A DNA stretch of 64,000 nucleotides, from contig JALSHI010000031.1 of assembly GCA_026982315.1 (NCBI GenBank), forward strand, positions 1-64,000, in the 5' to 3' direction. Position numbers and translations under genes: made by a program. The stretch comes from Lysobacterales bacterium. GTDB lineage: Bacteria; Pseudomonadota; Gammaproteobacteria; Xanthomonadales; Marinicellaceae. The notes beneath the pieces are model-generated. The model was given only the letters and a program-made list of their open reading frames with translations. It was not told the DNA's origin and did not search any database. Positions 45,655 to 55,110 of this stretch are shown here, piece after piece. Each line of letters begins with the position of its first letter. Position 1 is the first letter of the stretch.

Positions 45655-47565
45655 ATGTCTGACAAAAATTCCCCGCATCTGTTACGTCAACGCCGGTTTC
45701 TGCCGTTTTTTCTGACCCAGTTTTGGGGCGCTTTTAATGACAATGTATTCAAAAATGCGTTGGTGATTCTTATCGCCTATAAAGTGGTGACAAGCGCCAG
45801 CGAGGGTGATAGCAACCTGCTTGTCAATCTGGCTTTTGGCCTGTTTATCCTGCCTTTTTTTCTGTTTTCCGCTCTGGCCGGCCAGGTGGCCGACAAGTAC
45901 GAAAAGGCCATGCTGATTCGGCGCATCAAGCTAATGGAAATCCTGATTATGGGGTTGGCGGCGCTGGGTTTCTGGTGGCAGAACGTGTCTTTATTGCTGC
46001 TGGTATTGTTTTTGATGGGCACACAGTCGACACTGTTTGGCCCGGTTAAATATGGTTTGTTGCCTCAGCATCTGAAACCCGAGGAACTGGTCACCGGTAA
46101 CGCCTGGATTGAGTCCAGCACTTTTTTGGCGATTCTTGTTGGCACCATTGCAGGTGGCGTGCTGGTGGCTTTTGATTCGCCCTGGCCGGTCATGGTGGCG
46201 GTGGTGCTGGTGGCCGTGCTGGGGTATGTTTCAGCCCGCTTTGTGCCCGTTGCCCCGGCAGCCGATCCAGGGATTCGCCTGAACCCCAATGTGTTGGCTG
46301 AAACCGTGCGGAATTTGAAGTTCCTTACACGGAGCCGTGTGGTGTTTCTTGCCGTATTGGGTATTTCCTGGTTCTGGTTTTACGGCGCTGTTTTCTTGGC
46401 CCAGGTGCCCAATTTCAGCAAAAACATTTTGCACGGCGATGAGCATGTGGTGACTTTGTTGCTGGCGGCTTTTTCCATTGGCATCGGCTTGGGCGCCTGG
46501 TTGTGCAACAAATTGTCCGGTCATCGGGTTGAAATCGGTCTGGTGCCATTGGGCGCCATTGGCATGACCGTGTTTGGACTGGATTTGTACTTTGCCTCAC
46601 AGCAATGGTTGCAGCACACGCCTGCACATATGTTGGGTTTACGGGGGTTTTTGTCTGCCACCGGGGCCTGGCGGGCCTTGCTGGATATGGTGTTTATCGG
46701 GGTTTCCGGCGGATTGTTTATTGTGCCACTGTATGCCCTGGTGCAGGAGCGGGGCGATCGACAGCATTTATCACGCATCATCGCCGGTAACAACATTATC
46801 AATGCCGGTTTTATGGTGGTTTCGGCATTGATGGCCATTGTCATGCTTTCTTATCTGGGGCTGGATATTCCCACGCTTTTTCTGGTGACAGCGATTTTAA
46901 ACGTGCTGGTGAGTGTGTATATCTTTACCGTGGTGCCGGAATTTGTCATGCGGCTGCTGGCCTGGTTGCTGGTGCAGGTGATTTATCGTGTCAAAGCCGA
47001 GGGGCTGGAGAATATTCCCGATGAAGGCCCGGCGGTGCTGGTGTGTAACCACATCAGCTTTGTGGATCCGGTCATCATTGGTGGATATGTCCGTCGACCA
47101 GTGCGCTTTGTCATGCACCACAAGATTTTTAATGCGCGTCTGACGCGTTGGCTGTTCAAGTCTGCCCGGGCCATACCCATTGCTGGCAAGAAAGAAGATC
47201 CCGTCATGTATGAACAGGCTTTTGAGCAGATTCGTCAGGCTTTAGCGGAAGGTGATCTGGTGTGCATTTTCCCTGAAGGGCGGCTCACGCCCGATGGTCA
47301 AATACAACCCTTCCGCAGTGGTATTGAGCGCATTATTGCGGAAACACCGGTGCCTGTGATCCCCGTGGCGCTGGATAATTTGTGGGGTTCCCTGTTTTCC
47401 CGCTATGAGAAAAATCCGCTCAAACGCCGGCCAAAAAAACTGTGGGCGCGCATCGGTTTTCGGGTTGGCCGGCCCGTGCCGCCGGAACAGGCCAGCAAGG
47501 AAAACTTGCAGCAGATGGTCGGCAAATTGAAAGATGAAGCGCGTGGCGAGAAAAAAGCGGGTTAA
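45655..47565 (+). CDS. MFS transporter fused to a PlsC-type acyltransferase (LplT-PlsC)
   Basis: A 636-residue inner-membrane protein. N-terminal MFS domain (about 1-420, LPFFLTQFWGAFNDNVFKNAL as in LplT) and a C-terminal acyltransferase (about 440-630) with NHISFVDP (HX4D) and FPEGRLTPDG. This joins a lysophospholipid flippase to a lysophospholipid/lysophosphatidate acyltransferase, as E. coli does with the separate LplT and Aas proteins, but the acyl-ACP synthetase domain of Aas is not present here. Likely recycles lysophospholipids. Confidence 0.9.
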   Translation: MSDKNSPHLLRQRRFLPFFLTQFWGAFNDNVFKNALVILIAYKVVTSASEGDSNLLVNLAFGLFILPFFLFSALAGQVADKYEKAMLIRRIKLMEILIMGLAALGFWWQNVSLLLLVLFLMGTQSTLFGPVKYGLLPQHLKPEELVTGNAWIESSTFLAILVGTIAGGVLVAFDSPWPVMVAVVLVAVLGYVSARFVPVAPAADPGIRLNPNVLAETVRNLKFLTRSRVVFLAVLGISWFWFYGAVFLAQVPNFSKNILHGDEHVVTLLLAAFSIGIGLGAWLCNKLSGHRVEIGLVPLGAIGMTVFGLDLYFASQQWLQHTPAHMLGLRGFLSATGAWRALLDMVFIGVSGGLFIVPLYALVQERGDRQHLSRIIAGNNIINAGFMVVSALMAIVMLSYLGLDIPTLFLVTAILNVLVSVYIFTVVPEFVMRLLAWLLVQVIYRVKAEGLENIPDEGPAVLVCNHISFVDPVIIGGYVRRPVRFVMHHKIFNARLTRWLFKSARAIPIAGKKEDPVMYEQAFEQIRQALAEGDLVCIFPEGRLTPDGQIQPFRSGIERIIAETPVPVIPVALDNLWGSLFSRYEKNPLKRRPKKLWARIGFRVGRPVPPEQASKENLQQMVGKLKDEARGEKKAG

Positions 47566-47808
47566 TCGCGGGATCACTGCTGTGTGGGCGGTGGGGATGT
47601 GTGTGTGGGAATGCGACTAACCCGCTAAATGGTGGTTGATAGCACAGATGCTAACGACCTTGAAATGAATATACGCTAAGGCACATAAGAAGTCAAGCGT
47701 GTTTACAGGATAATAACCACAGGGGTCTGGATGTGGCGTCACTGTCTGCTTTTTTGCGGGTTTGTACGGTTGACGGTATCAATCAGCAAGAAGTCTGTGG
47801 CGCTGGGT

Positions 47809-49002
47809 TTAACCTGGAACTTTCTCCAGTGCCTGTTCAATATCGGCAAGAATATCGTCAATGGCTTCCAGGCCGGCGGAAAGCCGCAGCAAGTTCGGCG
47901 AAATCAGATGCTGTGCCAACTCTTCTTCAGTATAAGTGGAATGGGTCATGGATGCCGGGTGCTGGATCAGCGTTTCACAATCGCCCAAGCTGACAGCGCA
48001 CAAAACGAGCTCCATGGCATTGACAAAAGCGGCGCTTTGTTCCCGGTTGGCATTAAGTTCAAAAGCCAGCATGCCGCCGGTATCACGCATTTGCCGGCGC
48101 GCCAGCTCATGTTGGGGAAAGTCTTCAAGCCCCGGGTAGTAAACGCGTTTGATCTTCGGGTGTTGGTGCAGGAATTCGGCAATCCGGCGGGCATTGTCGC
48201 AGTGGCGGTCCATACGCACCGGCAGGGTTTTCAGGCCGCGTAAGATCAGGTGGATATCCAGGGCGGAAATCACAGCGCCGGTCATGTCTTTCAGGCCGTA
48301 GGTACGAATGTTTTCTATCGTTTCGGTATCGGCGGCCACAAACCCGGCAATCAGATCGCCGTGACCGCCCAGATATTTAGTGGCTGAATGCACCACGACA
48401 TCGGCGCCCAACGCCAGCGGGCGTTGCAGATAGGGGGTGCAGTAGGTGTTGTCAATCACCAGCCGGGCTTGCCTGTTTGCCGTGATTTCGGCGATGGCGG
48501 CGATGTCGATCAGGCGCATGTTGGGGTTGGCCGGTGTTTCTGCATAGACCACGGCGGTTTTGTCACTGATGGCTCGATCCAGCGCATGGGGATTTTGCAG
48601 ATCGATGTAGCGCACCGCGATGCCGAATTTTTTCAGGCCATGTTCCAGGTAGCTGAAGGTGCACCCGTACAGGGTGTGATCGGCAATAATCTCATCGCCC
48701 GGCTCCAGTAAAGACCAGAGTGTGCTGGTGATGGCGCCCATGCCGGAGGCGCACGCCAGCGCCGCTTCCGCGCTTTCCAGATTGGCCAAGCGTTGCTCCA
48801 GGATGCTTTGGCTGGGGGTGCCCAGCCGGGAATAAATATAGTGTGGCTGCTCCCCGGCAAAGGCCGCGGCGCCTTGCTGCACAGTTTCAAACGCATAGGT
48901 TGCGCTGAAATGCACAGGAGGGTTCAGTGCGCCGTGGTGCTGATGGGGATTGTAACCATGGTGAATGGCGCGGGTTTCAAAAGCGAGGCTGTGTTTTTTC
49001 AT
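47809..49002 (-). CDS. Methionine gamma-lyase (trans-sulfuration PLP enzyme)
   Basis: A 397-residue PLP-dependent enzyme. The PLP lysine lies in VVHSATKYLGGHGD (about residue 209), and the motif TLYGCTFSY carries the active-site Cys that typifies methionine gamma-lyase, while cystathionine gamma-synthases and lyases usually have Gly or other residues there. It would split methionine to methanethiol, 2-oxobutyrate and ammonia. Cystathionine lyase activity cannot be excluded. Divergent from the TyrR-like regulator, which may control it. Confidence 0.85.
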   Translation of the reverse strand: MKKHSLAFETRAIHHGYNPHQHHGALNPPVHFSATYAFETVQQGAAAFAGEQPHYIYSRLGTPSQSILEQRLANLESAEAALACASGMGAITSTLWSLLEPGDEIIADHTLYGCTFSYLEHGLKKFGIAVRYIDLQNPHALDRAISDKTAVVYAETPANPNMRLIDIAAIAEITANRQARLVIDNTYCTPYLQRPLALGADVVVHSATKYLGGHGDLIAGFVAADTETIENIRTYGLKDMTGAVISALDIHLILRGLKTLPVRMDRHCDNARRIAEFLHQHPKIKRVYYPGLEDFPQHELARRQMRDTGGMLAFELNANREQSAAFVNAMELVLCAVSLGDCETLIQHPASMTHSTYTEEELAQHLISPNLLRLSAGLEAIDDILADIEQALEKVPG

Positions 49003-49205
49003 AAGGTTTCCTGTGCGGGTGGAGGCTCCGGATAGATGGGTGCTCTATTCATGCTTCCGCTTTGCCTATTGTAATGAGATAATGCCGTCAGAGTAAGCCG
49101 TCATCTGTAACGATTTCCTGACACACTAGCCATTATTTTTTGAGAAACGGCGTGTTATTGCGCATAAAGCATTGTCAACATTCATGAACACCTGGAAGGG
49201 GTTTT

Positions 49206-50672
49206 ATGCAACTGGCCATTACCACTGAAAATCGCATCGGCATGTCCAGAGCCATTCTGGATGTCTTGGCACAACGTGGCATCGACATTCTCAGGGTAGA
49301 AGTCGAGCCGGGTAAAATGTATGTACAAACACGGAATGTTGATACCCAAACCGAGCGAGCCATTGCCACGGAATTGATGGCCATTGACGGGGTCAGGTGG
49401 GTGCAGTCTGTTGAGATTATGCCGGCAGAGGAACGCAATTTAATGCTGAATTCCCTGCTGGATGCCATGCCTGATCCGGTGCTGGGAATCAATAGTACAG
49501 GCCAGGTGGTATATCGCAACCGTCTGGCCCAGGAAGTCTTTGCGGCCGATGGCCGTATGCCGCGCCGTATCGGTGAAATATTCGCCAGTGAGGACTGGAA
49601 GGACAAAGTTGATGCCGCCGGGGCGGGGAAAATTCCGGTCAAGGTGAAAACGATTGCCGGTCAGATGCTGGTTGAAGTGCGCGCCTTGCAAGACGCGAGG
49701 AAAAAAACCGTAGGCGCATTGTTGCTTTTCCATCATCCTGAAAGGGTGTTGGCCCGTTCACATTTGATGCAGGGCGAAGATGTGGAATACTTTGACCAAT
49801 TGGTGTTTTCCGCTCCGGCCATGCAGGCGGTCGTGGAGCGGGCCAGGCGCATTGCGTCCATTGATGCGCCGTTGCTCGTGCACGGAGAAGGCGGGGTGGG
49901 GAAATCGGTGCTGGCGCGGGCTTGTCACCATGACAGCCCGCGAAAAAACCGCTTGTTTGTGGAGCTGGATTGCGCCAACACGCCCGATAGCCAGTTACTG
50001 ACCCGGATTTTTGGCGCCACAGCGGGTACACCCGGCCTGTTGGATTTGGCAGCCGGTGGCACGCTGTTGCTCAAGTCCATTGATCGCTGTTCCCTGCCGG
50101 TGCAGGAAAAAATATATCAGCACTTGACGCACCCGGATACCCCGGTGCGCCTGATGGCCACCACCACGGCCAATCTCGAGATCCTGGCTGCGCGAGGTGA
50201 TTTCCGTGCCGAGCTGCATTATGCCCTGGATGTGTTGCGTCTGGAGGTGCCGCCTTTGCGGCAACGGCGCGAGGATATTGAACCGTTGGCCATGCATTTT
50301 CTAAGCCAGTTTCGTGAACAATTGGGCAAACCGGAACTGAAAATTTCTTTGGCGGCCCTGAATCGCTTGCGGGCCTATTATTGGCCCGGCAATGTCCGCC
50401 AATTAAAAAATGCCGTGCATCAGGCCGTCTTGCTGGCCAAAAATGACCTGATTCAGGAGACGGATTTTGGTTTTGACGAACCGGTGGCCCCGACAGTGGA
50501 TTTTGATCACATCAGCTTGCCCGCGGCAGTGGAGGAGTTTGAAAAGAATTTTCTCAAGCACTGGTACAGCAAACACCAGTCCACCCGCAAACTGGCTGCG
50601 CGTTTGGGTGTGTCTCACACCACCATTGCTCAAAAGCTGAATAAATATGGGATCAACAAAAAAAGAAGTTAG
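49206..50672 (+). CDS. TyrR-like transcriptional regulator
   Basis: A 488-residue regulator with ACT (about 1-70), PAS-like (about 80-160), AAA+ (about 195-430) and C-terminal Fis-type HTH (about 450-488) domains, the TyrR order. Walker A GEGGVGKS (227-234) is intact, but there is no GAFTGA loop and the Walker B acidic pair reads Lys290-Ser291 (GTLLLKSID). Known TyrR proteins also lack GAFTGA and use sigma-70 promoters. An AAGGGG site precedes the start. Likely ligand is an aromatic amino acid; targets unknown, though the divergent methionine gamma-lyase gene is a candidate. Confidence 0.87.
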   Translation: MQLAITTENRIGMSRAILDVLAQRGIDILRVEVEPGKMYVQTRNVDTQTERAIATELMAIDGVRWVQSVEIMPAEERNLMLNSLLDAMPDPVLGINSTGQVVYRNRLAQEVFAADGRMPRRIGEIFASEDWKDKVDAAGAGKIPVKVKTIAGQMLVEVRALQDARKKTVGALLLFHHPERVLARSHLMQGEDVEYFDQLVFSAPAMQAVVERARRIASIDAPLLVHGEGGVGKSVLARACHHDSPRKNRLFVELDCANTPDSQLLTRIFGATAGTPGLLDLAAGGTLLLKSIDRCSLPVQEKIYQHLTHPDTPVRLMATTTANLEILAARGDFRAELHYALDVLRLEVPPLRQRREDIEPLAMHFLSQFREQLGKPELKISLAALNRLRAYYWPGNVRQLKNAVHQAVLLAKNDLIQETDFGFDEPVAPTVDFDHISLPAAVEEFEKNFLKHWYSKHQSTRKLAARLGVSHTTIAQKLNKYGINKKRS

Positions 50673-50783
50673 CTTGTCGCAATTGCCCCAGCCAGAAATG
50701 CGACTTATTGGGGCGTAATTGACCTTTCTGGGAACAGAAAACGTCATTGCTTCATTCCCTATACTACCTGAAAGAGCAAACCA

Positions 50784-52496
50784 ATGGCATTGAACACACC
50801 ACATGGCGGTCGCCTGATTAACCTGTTGCCCGCCACAGAAGCCGAGAAAAACCGACGCCGGGCAGAAGCGCTGGCATGCCCGGACTGGCATTTGACCGCG
50901 CGCCAGACCTGCGACCTGGAAATGTTGATGAATGGCGCTTTCTCGCCATTGCAGGGCTTTTTGACCGAAGACAGCTATGAATCGGTGGTTGACTCCATGC
51001 GTCTACCTGATGGCCGGTTATGGCCCATGCCCGTGACGCTGGATGTGGACAGGGATACGGCACAAGCCTTGCGGATTGGTGATACCCTGGTGTTGCGTGA
51101 TGCCGAAGGCGTGGCGCTGGCCTTGCTGGATGTGGAAAGCCTGTGGCAGCCAGACAAAAAGCATGAAGCCTGGCAGGTTTTCGGCACCACGGATACGGCT
51201 CATCCTGCGGTTGACTACCTGTTCAACCGGGCTGGTGACTGGTGTGTGGGTGGTCGCATTCGCGGCATTGAGTTGCCCATGCACTATGATTTTCGCCATC
51301 ACCGCCACACCCCGGTTGAATTGCGGCAAAAATTCAAGCGCCTGGGGTGGAACCGGGTTGTGGCTTTCCAGACCCGCAACCCCATGCACCGGGCGCATCA
51401 GGAACTGACTTTTCGGGCCGCCAAGCGGGTGGAGGCCAACTTGCTGATTCATCCTGTGGTGGGCATGACCAAACCGGGTGATGTCGATCATTACACCCGG
51501 GTGCGATGCTATGAAGCCATTCTGGACAAGTTTCCCGAGCGCACCACCACACTGTCGTTGTTGCCATTGGCCATGCGCATGGCCGGGCCGCGGGAGGCCA
51601 TGTGGCATGCGATTATCCGCAAGAATTACGGCTGCTCGCACCTGATTGTGGGCCGGGATCACGCCGGTCCGGGCACTGACAGTCAGGGCCAGCCCATTTA
51701 TGGGCCTTACGCGGCCCAGGAGCTGATGAAACAGCATGAGCAGGAGTTGGGAATCGAAATGGTGGACTTTGAAATGATGGTCTATTCCCAGGACCGGGCG
51801 CAATACATTCCCGTCTCACAAAAAAAGCCCAATGAACAGATACTCAACCTCTCGGGCACGGAATTGCGGCGGCGGTTACAGTTGGGGCTGGAAATTCCCG
51901 AGTGGTTCACTTACCCGGAGGTGGTGGCCCAGTTACGGAAAAGCTATCCGCCGAGAAACCGCCAGGGTTTTACCGTATTTTTTACCGGCTTGTCAGGGTC
52001 GGGTAAATCCACCATTGCCAATGCCTTGATGGTGAATTTGCTGGAAATGAATGACCGCCCGGTGACCTTGCTGGATGGTGATGTGGTGCGCAAACATTTA
52101 TCCAGCGAGCTGGGTTTTTCCCGCGAACATCGCGATATCAATGTGCGCCGCATTGGTTATGTGGCCAGTGAAATCACCAAAAACCGGGGCATCGCCATTT
52201 GTGCGCCCATTGCGCCTTACCGGCAAACGCGGCGGGAAGTTCGGGCCATGATTGAGCAACATGGCGGTTTTCTGGAAGTGTATGTGGCCACGCCTTTGGA
52301 GGTTTGTGAGCAGCGCGACCGCAAGGGCCTTTATGCCAAGGCCCGGGCAGGTGTTATCAAAGAGTTCACCGGCATCAGCGACCCGTATGAGGCGCCGGAA
52401 AATCCCGAACTGGTGATTGATACCACGGATTGTGGCCCGGGGGAAGCGGCTCAGCGCATTATTCTCAAGCTGGAAGCCATGGGGTTGCTGGGGTAG
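50784..52496 (+). CDS. Bifunctional sulfate adenylyltransferase/adenylylsulfate kinase
   Basis: A 570-residue fusion of ATP sulfurylase (Sat, about 1-385, with QTRNPMHRAHQEL and GRDHAGPG) and APS kinase (CysC, about 390-570, with Walker A GLSGSGKST). It makes APS and then PAPS from sulfate. This Sat-CysC type is distinct from the heterodimeric CysDN system. No other sulfate genes lie next to it here. Starts at an ATG with a weak AAAGAG site. Confidence 0.95.
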   Translation: MALNTPHGGRLINLLPATEAEKNRRRAEALACPDWHLTARQTCDLEMLMNGAFSPLQGFLTEDSYESVVDSMRLPDGRLWPMPVTLDVDRDTAQALRIGDTLVLRDAEGVALALLDVESLWQPDKKHEAWQVFGTTDTAHPAVDYLFNRAGDWCVGGRIRGIELPMHYDFRHHRHTPVELRQKFKRLGWNRVVAFQTRNPMHRAHQELTFRAAKRVEANLLIHPVVGMTKPGDVDHYTRVRCYEAILDKFPERTTTLSLLPLAMRMAGPREAMWHAIIRKNYGCSHLIVGRDHAGPGTDSQGQPIYGPYAAQELMKQHEQELGIEMVDFEMMVYSQDRAQYIPVSQKKPNEQILNLSGTELRRRLQLGLEIPEWFTYPEVVAQLRKSYPPRNRQGFTVFFTGLSGSGKSTIANALMVNLLEMNDRPVTLLDGDVVRKHLSSELGFSREHRDINVRRIGYVASEITKNRGIAICAPIAPYRQTRREVRAMIEQHGGFLEVYVATPLEVCEQRDRKGLYAKARAGVIKEFTGISDPYEAPENPELVIDTTDCGPGEAAQRIILKLEAMGLLG

Positions 52497-52498
52497 CG

Positions 52499-52524
52499 TG
52501 GGGCTAGTCCAGCCCCAGTTTTTT
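52499..52524 (+). terminator. Rho-independent terminator after sat-cysC
   Basis: Stem TGGGGCT/AGCCCCA with loop AGTCC, then G and six Ts. It begins two bases after the sat-cysC stop and overlaps the last codons of the PilR-like gene on the other strand. Confidence 0.75.
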
Positions 52525-53826
52525 GATGCGGTAACGCAAGGCCCGAAAGCTCAAGCCGAGTAATTCAGCCGCGCGGGTTTTGTTGCCATTGGCTTTTTCC
52601 AGCGCTTTGGTGATTTCGGCCCGTTCGATGTTTTCGATATATTCTTCCAGGCTTTGATTACGCCGCATGCTGGCCGGTGGCACGGTGTGTGGATCGTCGT
52701 CCAAGCATAGATCCTGGGGGCGAATGCAGTCACCCTCGCACAAGGTGACGGCGCGTTCAAGGATTTGGCGTAACTCCCGGATATTGCCGGGGTAATCCCA
52801 TTCCTGAAGCTTTTGCAAGGCTTCGGGGCTGATTTTGCAAGGCGGTTTACCCCATTCTCGTCCAATCACCCGTAACAGGTGCCGAACCAGGTCAGGAATG
52901 TCCTCGATGCGCTCCCGCAAGGGTGGTATGTTCAAAGGGATAACGTTCAGGCGGTAGTACAGCTCTTTGCGGAAACTGCCGTCTTCCAGGGCTTCTTCCA
53001 GGGGTTTGTCCGCAGCGGTAATATAGCGCACATCAAGGTGCAAATCCTGCTGGGTTTTTGGGTGGATGATTTTTTGGTGGCCAATGGCGTGCAAAAGCTG
53101 AATCTGCAAGTCGCCAGGCAGTAAGTGAATATTGTCAATAAATACGGTGCCGCCATTGGCTTTTTCCAGCAAACCGGCCTGCTGTTGGCTGCCAAAAATT
53201 TCTTCGGCCATGTCTTCAGGATCGAGGGTGGCCAAATCCAAAGCCGCAAACCGGTGATGACGGCGGGTGCTGTTTTCATGGATGATTCTGGCCACCAAAT
53301 CCTTACCGGTGCCGGTTTCGCCATTAAGAAAAACCGCCGCCTGGCTACGGGCCAGTTTCTTTAGCTGGGCATTGAGGGCGCGTACCGCTTTGGAATCGCC
53401 CACCAGGCGGTTTTTTTCATGGTCGGTATCAGCGGTTGCTATCTGGTCGGGAAGTTTCAGCGCATTAATGACCAAGGCGCGTAGAACTTCGATACTCAGG
53501 GGTTTGGTGACAAAGTCAAAAGCGCCCTTTTTGAGGGCTTCAACTGCGTGGTTAATGGTGCCAAAGGCTGTGATGATGGCCACTGGCGTATTGGGATATT
53601 CGCGGTTGATATACTCCACCAGCTCCAGGCCGTCGCCATCGGGCAGTTTCATGTCAGTAAGACAGAGCTTGAAGGTGTTTTTGCTCAGTTCAAGCTTGGC
53701 CGAGCCCAGGTTTTCTGCGGTGTAAACAGTGAGCCCCATGCGTGACAGGGTGATTTTCAACAATTCAAGAATATCGATTTCGTCATCAATAACCAGAACT
53801 TTCGGATTGGGCACCTGTGTATCCAT
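52504..53826 (-). CDS. PilR-like response regulator with degraded sigma-54 activator motifs
   Basis: A 440-residue NtrC-family response regulator. The receiver domain (about 8-125) is intact: Asp14-Asp15, phosphoacceptor Asp58 and Lys108. The AAA+ domain (about 140-370) has Walker A GETGTGKD (169-176) and the arginine-finger region YYRLNVIPL, but the GAFTGA loop is absent: EEIFG at 208-212 runs almost directly into AGLLEKANGG. Walker B reads FIDN instead of DE. The C-terminal Fis-type HTH is intact. No sensor kinase gene is adjacent. It may act without sigma-54; function and targets unknown. Confidence 0.85.
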   Translation of the reverse strand: MDTQVPNPKVLVIDDEIDILELLKITLSRMGLTVYTAENLGSAKLELSKNTFKLCLTDMKLPDGDGLELVEYINREYPNTPVAIITAFGTINHAVEALKKGAFDFVTKPLSIEVLRALVINALKLPDQIATADTDHEKNRLVGDSKAVRALNAQLKKLARSQAAVFLNGETGTGKDLVARIIHENSTRRHHRFAALDLATLDPEDMAEEIFGSQQQAGLLEKANGGTVFIDNIHLLPGDLQIQLLHAIGHQKIIHPKTQQDLHLDVRYITAADKPLEEALEDGSFRKELYYRLNVIPLNIPPLRERIEDIPDLVRHLLRVIGREWGKPPCKISPEALQKLQEWDYPGNIRELRQILERAVTLCEGDCIRPQDLCLDDDPHTVPPASMRRNQSLEEYIENIERAEITKALEKANGNKTRAAELLGLSFRALRYRIKKLGLD

Positions 53827-53847
53827 GGATGTTGAACGACGGAGAGT

Positions 53848-54729
53848 TTAACACAAATTCAACAATTTCCGCCTCAGCAACGGGCCAAAGTTCAGGGTTG
53901 TAAACATGTCTTTGAGGGCTTGTGGATCAGGGGAGCGGCGTTGGGTGAGGGTGGTTTTCATCGGCGCATCGCAGACAATACCAGTCAGTTGCCGGGCCAG
54001 CCGGGCATCCTCGGCATGTTGTTTGATTTTCTTTTCGCACGCTTTGGCGCCACGGAAACTGAGCCAGCCGATTTCATCGCTGCGACGTAAAATGCTATCC
54101 AGATCGCCGAAATGCTGCAATAAAGCCACTGCTGTTTTCGGGCCGATACCTGGAACACCGGGGATATTGTCGACGCTATCGCCGGTCAGAGCCAGAAAAT
54201 CTGCGATCTGGTGCGGTTTGACGCCAAATTTCTTTTCGATGGCTTCCGGGTCCAAAGGCGGTGATTTGCCAAAATCCCACCAGCGGTCACAGGGGTTTTC
54301 CAGCAATTGCGCCAGGTCCTTGTCGGCGCTGACCACATGTGTGGCAAAGCCGTTTTGTCGATGCACAGCCGCCAGAGTGCCAATCAGATCATCGGCTTCG
54401 TATTCCGGATCGGAAAACGTGGCCAAACCCAGGGTTTCAGCCAGAGCCCGGCAGCGGCTGAACTGGGCTTTTAATTCCGGTGGAACGGGTTCGCGATTGG
54501 CCTTGTAAGGAGGGTAGATATCATTGCGGAATGAGCCTTCCAGTGAATCATCAAAAACCACGGCCACATGCGTGGCGTCGGTTTGTTCCAGCAGCCGGCT
54601 GAGAAATCCGGCGAAGCCATAAACGGCGTTGACCACTTCGCCACTGGTGTCACGGAAATGGTCAGGAAGGGAATAATAACTGCGAAAAACAAAGATACTG
54701 GCGTCAATCAGGTAAACATTGGTTGGCAT
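53848..54729 (-). CDS. 5'-3' exonuclease / flap endonuclease family protein
   Basis: A 293-residue protein of the 5'-nuclease family that includes the Pol I N-terminal domain and ExoIX/Xni. Acidic metal-binding residues appear in LIDASIFVFR, VFDDS, YEADDLIGTLA, SADKD and TGDSVDNIPGVPGIG, the last being the helix-hairpin-helix. The set of metal ligands looks more complete than in ExoIX. No polymerase domain. It acts on flap or 5' ended DNA. Upstream gap to the TonB gene is the repeat-rich region. Confidence 0.9.
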   Translation of the reverse strand: MPTNVYLIDASIFVFRSYYSLPDHFRDTSGEVVNAVYGFAGFLSRLLEQTDATHVAVVFDDSLEGSFRNDIYPPYKANREPVPPELKAQFSRCRALAETLGLATFSDPEYEADDLIGTLAAVHRQNGFATHVVSADKDLAQLLENPCDRWWDFGKSPPLDPEAIEKKFGVKPHQIADFLALTGDSVDNIPGVPGIGPKTAVALLQHFGDLDSILRRSDEIGWLSFRGAKACEKKIKQHAEDARLARQLTGIVCDAPMKTTLTQRRSPDPQALKDMFTTLNFGPLLRRKLLNLC

Positions 54730-54874
54730 GTGGTCGTTATCGGGAGTGAGTCGTCAATCATAAACGCCCAAGGATACCATAGACTTGAATACGTATTGTG
54801 CCAGCCAGGTTGTTTTTGTTTCTTGTGACTTATTGCCGGCATGGTGGGAATAAACGGGGCGGTGGCGCACGGGT

Positions 54875-55033
54875 TCCCGCTTTCGCGGGAATGACGGATG
54901 GATTGGGAATGGCGGAGAGCAAGCGGGAATGATGGGGAGTGTGCAGGAGTGGCAGGGGAGATGCGGATTGACTGGTGAGTAGGCGGGAGTGGCGGGATGG
55001 CCGGTGAATATGGATTCCCGCTTTCGCGGGAAT
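54875..55033. repeat. Two 20-bp hairpins separated by low-complexity GGGAATG units
   Basis: At 54875-54892 and 55014-55033 there are copies of the hairpin seen at 352-371, here with a TTTC loop. The bases between are short degenerate units around GGGAATG and GGCGGGA. Confidence 0.7.
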
Positions 55034-55056
55034 GACGGGAATGATGAGGTAGGTTG

Positions 55057-55110
55057 TTATTCCGGGTAAGCCTCCCACCTGCGTCATTCCGGGTAAGCCT
55101 CCCACCTGCG
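55057..55110. repeat. 27-bp tandem repeat, two units plus a partial third
   Basis: Two adjacent 27-base units (55057-55083 and 55084-55110) differ at one base; the first ten bases of a third copy lead straight into the composite repeat. The unit also occurs in degenerate form next to copy 1 of the composite repeat. Confidence 0.8.

Noticed and set aside
49003-49205. SAM riboswitch or TyrR box in the gap before the methionine gamma-lyase gene
   Set aside because: No SAM-riboswitch core was seen and no TGTAAA-N6-TTTACA pattern; only weak half-sites.
50673-50783. Promoter before sat-cysC
   Set aside because: A TATACT exists at 50760-50765, but the -35 region is poor and the leader would be only about 12 bases, so it was left out of the features.
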